Shown here one piece after another: positions 28,217 to 32,813 of a stretch of 32,813 nt of DNA. This DNA is from Pseudomonas syringae pv. cilantro. GTDB lineage: Bacteria > Pseudomonadota > Gammaproteobacteria > Pseudomonadales > Pseudomonadaceae. A program made the translations under genes and the position numbers. Below the pieces are notes generated by a model, which was given only the letters and a program-made list of their open reading frames with translations, was not told the origin of the DNA and made no database searches. The stretch's first letter is position 1. Each line of letters opens with the position of its first letter. The stretch is taken from positions 482,334 to 515,146 of the forward strand of contig NZ_LGLN01000033.1 of the NCBI RefSeq assembly GCF_001293775.1. The letters run 5' to 3'.

Positions 28217-30841
28217 ATGAAAAGCGCAGAAATCCGTGAAGCCTTCCTTGGCTTCTTCGAAGAGCAAGGCCACACCCGTGTCGCTTCAAGCTCCTTGATT
28301 CCGGGCAATGACCCGACCCTGCTGTTCACCAACGCAGGCATGAACCAGTTCAAGGACTGCTTCCTGGGCCAGGAAAAACGCGCCTACACCCGCGCAGTCA
28401 CCAGTCAGAAATGCGTGCGCGCCGGTGGCAAGCACAATGACCTGGAAAACGTCGGCTATACCGCTCGTCACCACACTTTTTTCGAAATGCTGGGCAATTT
28501 CAGCTTCGGTGATTATTTCAAGCGTGACGCCATTACCTACGCCTGGACCTTCCTGACCTCCGAAAAGTGGCTGAACCTGCCCAAGGAAAAGCTCTGGGTC
28601 ACGGTCTACGCGACTGACGATGAAGCCTACGATATCTGGACCAAAGACATCGGCGTGCCTGCCGAGCGGATGGTGCGTATCGGCGACAACAAAGGCGCGC
28701 CTTACGCTTCCGACAACTTCTGGACCATGGGCGACACCGGCCCGTGCGGTCCTTGCAGCGAGATCTTCTTCGACCACGGCCCAGACATCTGGGGTGGCCC
28801 GCCGGGCTCGCCGGAAGAAGACGGCGACCGTTACATCGAAATCTGGAACAACGTGTTCATGCAGTTCAACCGCACTGCCGATGGCGTGCTCCACCCGCTG
28901 CCAGCGCCGTCGGTTGACACCGGCATGGGCCTTGAGCGGGTCAGTGCCGTTTTGCAGCACGTGCATTCCAACTACGAAATCGACCTGTTCCAGAGCCTGC
29001 TGGCTGCTTCGGCCAAGGCCATCGGCTGCAGCAACGACAACCAGGCTTCGCTGAAAGTCGTGGCTGACCACATCCGTTCATGCGGCTTTCTGATCGCCGA
29101 TGGTGTGCTGCCCTCCAACGAGGGCCGTGGCTATGTGCTGCGCCGCATCATTCGTCGCGCTTGCCGTCACGGCAACAAGCTCGGAGCCAAAGGCAGCTTC
29201 TTCTATCAGGTCGTGGCTGCGCTGGTTGCCGAGATGGGTTCTGCGTTCCCTGAGCTGGTGCAACAGCAGTCGCACATCGAACGTGTGCTGAAAGGCGAAG
29301 AAGAGCAGTTCGCCAAGACCCTTGAGCAGGGTCTGAAAATTCTTGAGCAGGACCTGGCGGATCTTCAGGGCACTGTGGTGCCCGGCGAAGTTGTGTTCAA
29401 ACTGTATGACACCTACGGTTTCCCGATGGACCTGACCGGTGACATTGCCCGTGAGCGTAATCTGACCCTGGACGAAGAAGGTTTCGAGCGCGAAATGGAA
29501 GCGCAGCGTGTGCGCGCCCGTTCGGCAAGCTCGTTCGGCATGGACTACAACAGCCTGGTCAAGGTCGATGTGGCCACGCAGTTCACCGGCTACTCGGCGA
29601 CCACTGGCAGCGCCACCGTCGTTGCTCTGTATAAAGAAGGCCGGTCGGTTACGCACCTGAACGAAGGCGAAGAGGGCGTTGTGATCCTCGACACCACGCC
29701 GTTCTATGCGGAATCCGGCGGCCAGATCGGCGACAGCGGCTTCCTGCTGGCCGGTGAAACACGTTTTGACGTCAGCGACACCACCAAGACTGGCGGCGCA
29801 TTCCTGCACCACGGCGTGGTCGCCGCTGGCAGCCTGAGTGTGGGTGCTCAGGTGGATACACAAGTGTCCGATGAAGTGCGCAAAGCAACCGCATTGAACC
29901 ATTCGGCCACTCACTTGCTGCACGCTGCACTGCGTCAGGTGCTGGGCGATCACGTTCAGCAGAAAGGCTCGTTGGTCGACAGTCAGCGTCTGCGCTTTGA
30001 CTTCAGCCACTTTGAGGCCATCAAGCCCGAGCAGTTGCGTGCGCTGGAAGATATCGTCAACGCCGAAATTCGCAAGAACACGCCGGTGGTCACCGAAGAA
30101 ACCGACATCGAAACCGCCAAAAAGAAAGGCGCCATGGCGCTGTTTGGCGAGAAGTACGGTGACAGTGTTCGCGTACTGAGCATGGGCGGCGAGTTTTCCG
30201 TCGAGCTGTGCGGTGGTATTCACGCCAGCCGCACCGGTGATATCGCGCTGTTCAAGATCGTCAGTGAAGGCGGCGTCGCTGCTGGCGTGCGTCGTATCGA
30301 AGCGGTGACCGGCGCGGCGGCGCTGGCCTGGCTGAATTCGGCCGAAGATCAACTCAAGGAAGCCGCGACGCTGGTCAAAGGCAATCGCGACAACTTGCTG
30401 GACAAGCTGACGGCGGTGCTCGAGCGCAATCGTCTGCTGGAAAAACAACTGGAACAGCTGCAAGCCAAGGCAGCCAGTGCCGCCGGTGACGATCTGTCTT
30501 CGGCCGCGCAGGATGTCAAGGGGGTCAAGGTTCTGGCCACGCGCCTGGATGGTCAGGACGGCAAAGCGCTTCTGGCGCTTGTCGACCAGTTGAAGAACAA
30601 ACTCGGCCGCGCAGTGATCCTGCTCGGCAGTGTTCATGAAGACAAGGTTGTCTTGGTCGCAGGCGTGACCAAGGACCTGACTGGCCAACTCAAAGCCGGT
30701 GATTTGATGAAGCAGGCGGCCGCCGCAGTCGGTGGTAAAGGCGGTGGTCGTCCTGATATGGCTCAAGGCGGTGGTGTCGATGCAGGTGCGCTGGATGCAG
30801 CATTGGCACTGACCGTTCCTTTTGTAGAGCAAGGAATCTGA
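28217..30841 (+). CDS. alaS: Alanyl-tRNA synthetase
   Basis: AlaS charges tRNA-Ala with alanine and edits mischarged Ser and Gly. The 874-residue protein has the full architecture: class II aminoacylation core ([49 protein letters not shown]), tRNA-recognition domain, editing domain with [13 protein letters not shown] (zinc-site His562 and His566) and [10 protein letters not shown] (Cys665, His669), and a C-terminal oligomerisation domain with a glycine-rich [15 protein letters not shown]. The ATG at 28217 follows GGAAGAA. A long inverted repeat lies directly after the stop, before lysC. Confidence 0.98.
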   Translation: MKSAEIREAFLGFFEEQGHTRVASSSLIPGNDPTLLFTNAGMNQFKDCFLGQEKRAYTRAVTSQKCVRAGGKHNDLENVGYTARHHTFFEMLGNFSFGDYFKRDAITYAWTFLTSEKWLNLPKEKLWVTVYATDDEAYDIWTKDIGVPAERMVRIGDNKGAPYASDNFWTMGDTGPCGPCSEIFFDHGPDIWGGPPGSPEEDGDRYIEIWNNVFMQFNRTADGVLHPLPAPSVDTGMGLERVSAVLQHVHSNYEIDLFQSLLAASAKAIGCSNDNQASLKVVADHIRSCGFLIADGVLPSNEGRGYVLRRIIRRACRHGNKLGAKGSFFYQVVAALVAEMGSAFPELVQQQSHIERVLKGEEEQFAKTLEQGLKILEQDLADLQGTVVPGEVVFKLYDTYGFPMDLTGDIARERNLTLDEEGFEREMEAQRVRARSASSFGMDYNSLVKVDVATQFTGYSATTGSATVVALYKEGRSVTHLNEGEEGVVILDTTPFYAESGGQIGDSGFLLAGETRFDVSDTTKTGGAFLHHGVVAAGSLSVGAQVDTQVSDEVRKATALNHSATHLLHAALRQVLGDHVQQKGSLVDSQRLRFDFSHFEAIKPEQLRALEDIVNAEIRKNTPVVTEETDIETAKKKGAMALFGEKYGDSVRVLSMGGEFSVELCGGIHASRTGDIALFKIVSEGGVAAGVRRIEAVTGAAALAWLNSAEDQLKEAATLVKGNRDNLLDKLTAVLERNRLLEKQLEQLQAKAASAAGDDLSSAAQDVKGVKVLATRLDGQDGKALLALVDQLKNKLGRAVILLGSVHEDKVVLVAGVTKDLTGQLKAGDLMKQAAAAVGGKGGGRPDMAQGGGVDAGALDAALALTVPFVEQGI

Positions 30842-30897
30842 TTCGAATCTGCCGGGCCGCTGCGATTACCTAGGGCAGCCCGGCGACGGATTCGAAT
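30841..30897. terminator. Long inverted repeat between alaS and lysC
   Basis: ATTCGAATC (30841-30849) pairs with GATTCGAAT (30889-30897), and GCCGGGC (30851-30857) with GCCCGGC (30878-30884), with further GCTGC/GGCAG pairing inside. The arms nearly touch the alaS stop. No T tract follows, so it may be an attenuator, a processing site or a factor-dependent stop rather than a classical terminator. Confidence 0.6.
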
Positions 30898-30937
30898 ATC
30901 AATGGGTGCTCTTAACGGGTTCTGAGGCGGCTTTGAG

Positions 30938-32170
30938 ATGGCTTTAATCGTACAGAAATTTGGCGGCACCTCCGTGGGCTCCGTAGAGCGCATCGAGCAG
31001 GTGGCCGACAAGGTCAAGAAATTCCGCGAGGCGGGCGACGATCTGGTGGTCGTGCTGTCGGCCATGAGCGGCGAAACCAATCGTTTGATCGAACTGGCCA
31101 GGCAGATCAGTGATCAGCCGGTTCCCCGTGAGCTGGATGTTATTGTCTCGACGGGCGAGCAGGTCACCATCGCGCTGCTGGCGATGGCGCTGATCAAGCG
31201 TGGCGTGCCTGCGGTTTCCTACACCGGCAACCAGGTGCGGATTCTCACCGACAGCGCGCACAACAAGGCGCGTATTCTGCAAATCGACGATCAGAAAATC
31301 CGCACCGACCTGAAAGCAGGCCGTGTGGTGGTGGTTGCGGGTTTCCAGGGCGTCGACGAGAACGGCAACATCACCACGCTCGGTCGTGGCGGCTCTGATA
31401 CCACCGGTGTGGCGCTGGCCGCCGCGCTGAAGGCGGACGAGTGCCAGATCTACACCGACGTCGATGGTGTCTACACCACCGATCCGCGTGTCGTGGCGCA
31501 GGCTCGGCGGCTGGACAAGATCACCTTCGAAGAGATGCTGGAAATGGCCAGCCTCGGTTCCAAGGTGCTGCAGATCCGGGCGGTCGAGTTTGCCGGCAAA
31601 TACAACGTCCCGCTGCGCGTTCTGCACAGCTTCAAAGAGGGGCCGGGCACCCTTATTACCATTGATGAAGAGGAAACCATGGAACAGCCGATCATTTCCG
31701 GCATCGCTTTCAACCGCGATGAGGCCAAGCTGACCATCCGTGGTGTGCCAGACACCCCCGGTGTGGCGTTCAAGATTCTCGGCCCTATCAGTGCGGCAAA
31801 CATCGAAGTGGACATGATCGTGCAGAATGTTTCGCACGATAACACCACCGATTTCACCTTCACGATCCACCGCAACGACTATCAGGCGGCCTTGCAGGTG
31901 CTGGAGACGACCGCGCGCGAGATCAGCGCTCGTGAAGTGTCCGGCGACACCAAGATTGCCAAGGTATCGATCGTCGGTGTTGGCATGCGTTCTCATGCAG
32001 GCGTTGCCAGCCGCATGTTCGAAGCACTGGCCAAGGAGAGCATCAATATCCAGATGATCTCCACGTCGGAGATCAAGGTCTCTGTGGTCATCGAGGAGAA
32101 GTATCTGGAGTTGGCTGTGCGCGCATTGCACACGGCATTCGAGCTGGATGCTCCTCGGCAGGGTGAATGA
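30938..32170 (+). CDS. lysC: Aspartate kinase (alpha subunit frame)
   Basis: LysC phosphorylates aspartate, the first step toward lysine, threonine, methionine and diaminopimelate. The 410-residue protein has the kinase opening VQKFGGTSVGSVERIE, STGEQVTIALLAMAL, GRGGSDTTGVALAAAL and DVDGVYTTDPRV, then two ACT domains after about residue 260 (ISGIAFNRDEAKLTIRGVPDTPG, AKVSIVGVGMRSHAGVASRMFEAL) that should bind lysine and threonine for feedback control. The ATG follows TGAGGCGGC. An internal start at 31679 would give a beta subunit made of the ACT domains. The gene order alaS-lysC-rsmA is typical of pseudomonads. Confidence 0.97.
   Translation: MALIVQKFGGTSVGSVERIEQVADKVKKFREAGDDLVVVLSAMSGETNRLIELARQISDQPVPRELDVIVSTGEQVTIALLAMALIKRGVPAVSYTGNQVRILTDSAHNKARILQIDDQKIRTDLKAGRVVVVAGFQGVDENGNITTLGRGGSDTTGVALAAALKADECQIYTDVDGVYTTDPRVVAQARRLDKITFEEMLEMASLGSKVLQIRAVEFAGKYNVPLRVLHSFKEGPGTLITIDEEETMEQPIISGIAFNRDEAKLTIRGVPDTPGVAFKILGPISAANIEVDMIVQNVSHDNTTDFTFTIHRNDYQAALQVLETTAREISAREVSGDTKIAKVSIVGVGMRSHAGVASRMFEALAKESINIQMISTSEIKVSVVIEEKYLELAVRALHTAFELDAPRQGE
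31679..32170 (+). CDS. lysC: Probable internal translation start: aspartokinase beta subunit
   Basis: An in-frame ATG at codon 248 of lysC is preceded by GAAGAGGAAACC, a good ribosome-binding site. It would yield a 163-residue product (MEQPIISGIAFNRDEAK onward) that holds just the two ACT regulatory domains. Overlapping alpha and beta products from one lysC gene are established for Bacillus and Corynebacterium. Use of this start here is inferred. Confidence 0.5.
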   Translation: MEQPIISGIAFNRDEAKLTIRGVPDTPGVAFKILGPISAANIEVDMIVQNVSHDNTTDFTFTIHRNDYQAALQVLETTAREISAREVSGDTKIAKVSIVGVGMRSHAGVASRMFEALAKESINIQMISTSEIKVSVVIEEKYLELAVRALHTAFELDAPRQGE

Positions 32171-32342
32171 CCCTGCCGTCTGAAGGTGCGGTCTGACCGT
32201 GTCTTCTGGATACTGCGCAGAAAGGCTGATGTTTTCTTTGCGTAAGTCGATACATCGGTAATGGCCATGGCGTTTTGCCACTTGCTATTGCTTATAGGTT
32301 TTGCAGACTGTTGTCCCTGAATAAAGGCGTAAGGAGAAAAGT

Positions 32343-32531
32343 ATGCTGATTCTGACTCGTCGGTGCGCAGAAAGCCTGATCATCGGTGACGGTGAAATCA
32401 CCGTCACTGTGCTGGGTGTGAAGGGTAATCAGGTGCGTATTGGTGTCAATGCGCCCAAGGAAGTCGCGGTCCATCGTGAAGAGATTTACCTGCGGATCAA
32501 GAAAGAGAAGGACGAAGAACCAAGCCATTAA
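32343..32531 (+). CDS. rsmA: Carbon storage/translational regulator RsmA (CsrA)
   Basis: RsmA is an RNA-binding dimer that represses translation by binding GGA motifs near ribosome-binding sites; it is antagonised by Rsm small RNAs under GacS/GacA. The 62-residue protein starts [16 protein letters not shown] and carries [24 protein letters not shown], with the conserved Arg44 and the RNA-binding VHRE segment. CAES replaces the VGET of E. coli and P. aeruginosa, which I recall as typical of RsmA from P. fluorescens and P. syringae. The start has AAGGAG 8 bases upstream. The gap 32171-32342 has no other gene and no unambiguous promoter. P. syringae has several CsrA paralogues; this is the one linked to lysC. 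Confidence 0.96.
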   Translation: MLILTRRCAESLIIGDGEITVTVLGVKGNQVRIGVNAPKEVAVHREEIYLRIKKEKDEEPSH

Positions 32532-32550
32532 TTTTTATTGAATTTTTGGT

Positions 32551-32579
32551 TTGCAAACGGGGAAAAGGGTGGTTATTAT
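32551..32579 (+). promoter_or_regulatory. Promoter of tRNA-Ser
   Basis: TTGCAA (32551-32556), a 17-bp spacer and TATTAT (32574-32579) are followed by the GC-rich discriminator ACGCCCCG, typical of stringently controlled stable-RNA promoters. Confidence 0.75.
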
Positions 32580-32593
32580 ACGCCCCGTGTTGC

Positions 32594-32684
32594 GGAGAGC
32601 TGGCCGAGTGGCCGAAGGCGCTCCCCTGCTAAGGGAGTACACCTCAAAAGGGTGTCGGGGGTTCGAATCCCCCGTTCTCCGCCA
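32594..32684 (+). tRNA. tRNA-Ser (anticodon GCU)
   Basis: The acceptor stem GGAGAGC pairs with GTTCTCC (one G-U pair), followed by discriminator G and an encoded CCA. The anticodon stem CCCCT/AGGGG-type hairpin displays CTGCTAA with anticodon GCT, a long variable arm typical of class II tRNAs (GTACACCTCAAAAGGGTGTC) follows, and then a perfect T-arm (CGGGGGTTCGAATCCCCCG). It reads AGC and AGU serine codons. Confidence 0.97.
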
Positions 32685-32748
32685 TTATTTATGTAGTGCG
32701 TCAGATTGGGCTTGCTCTGTAAGTTGTTGAATTTACTAGAAAAAGCGC

Positions 32749-32776
32749 TTGACTAAACAATCTGACGACCTATAAT
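32749..32776 (+). promoter_or_regulatory. Promoter of the tRNA-Arg gene
   Basis: TTGACT (32749-32754), a 16-bp spacer and a perfect TATAAT (32771-32776) precede a GCGCGGC discriminator. The tRNA starts 18 bp after the -10. Confidence 0.8.
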
Positions 32777-32793
32777 GCGCGGCACCAACACAT

Positions 32794-32813
32794 GCACTCG
32801 TAGCTCAGCTGGA
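32794..32813 (+). tRNA. 5' part of a tRNA, probably tRNA-Arg, cut by window end
   Basis: GCACTCGTAGCTCAGCTGGA is the start of an acceptor stem and D-arm. It matches my memory of Pseudomonas tRNA-Arg(ACG), which follows tRNA-Ser(GCU) after rsmA. The anticodon lies outside the window. Confidence 0.8.

Noticed and set aside
29078..30832. 584-codon open frame antisense to alaS
   Set aside because: It is opposite the well-defined alanyl-tRNA synthetase and has a biased, family-less product; long antisense frames are common in GC-rich genomes. The same holds for 30944-32281 opposite lysC.

Overview
This 32.8 kb window is chromosomal DNA from a Pseudomonas, most likely of the P. syringae group. The evidence is the GC-rich coding, the AotO and AraC-type ArgR families, the gene order phhBA/phhR - acs - aotJQMOP-argR - aruCFGDB-aruE - alaS-lysC-rsmA (the order known from pseudomonads), and REP-like palindromes with the core GGACTTGTCCGCG, which I associate with P. 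syringae. The species is inferred from family knowledge; no search was run. No phage, transposase, CRISPR or defence genes were seen. This is mostly core metabolism with repeat-filled gaps.

Left part (1-9.6 kb): a DUF1289 mini-protein; rluB (23S rRNA pseudouridine synthase); aroP (aromatic amino acid permease); arfB (ribosome rescue hydrolase); a gap rich in REP-like repeats; a YhhS/YfcJ-type MFS transporter; two very small genes (59 and 48 codons); phhB and phhA (phenylalanine to tyrosine); the divergent regulator phhR with two TyrR/PhhR-type boxes between it and phhA; and a secreted DUF2790 protein. AroP, PhhA, PhhB and PhhR form an aromatic amino acid uptake and catabolism group.

Middle part (9.7-25.6 kb): acs (acetyl-CoA synthetase) with a strong terminator, then the arginine block. 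aotJ, aotQ, aotM, aotO and aotP encode a periplasmic binding protein-dependent arginine/ornithine ABC importer plus a zinc hydrolase-like protein (AotO). argR encodes a DJ-1/AraC-type arginine regulator. aruC, aruF, aruG, aruD, aruB, a small acidic protein and aruE encode the arginine succinyltransferase (AST) pathway, which converts arginine to glutamate and succinate. TGTCGC-N8-AA ArgR half-sites lie before aotJ and aruC, in both cases exactly 37 nt upstream of a plausible -10 hexamer. Hairpins after aotJ, aotP and aruC probably tune expression inside the block.

Right part (25.6-32.8 kb): a second REP-like cluster; a leftward RibH2-like lumazine synthase preceded by a clear FMN riboswitch; ltaE (threonine aldolase); alaS with a good promoter; lysC (aspartokinase, with an internal start for a beta subunit); rsmA/csrA (translational regulator); tRNA-Ser(GCU); and the first 20 bases of a probable tRNA-Arg cut by the window edge.

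I found no convincing wholly new multi-gene system. The best leads are the two small genes behind phhB, the degenerate AAA+ motifs of PhhR, the identical ArgR-to-promoter geometry at two operons, the structured aotJ leader, the conserved-looking acidic protein within the aru operon, and the modular composite repeats shared by two gaps.
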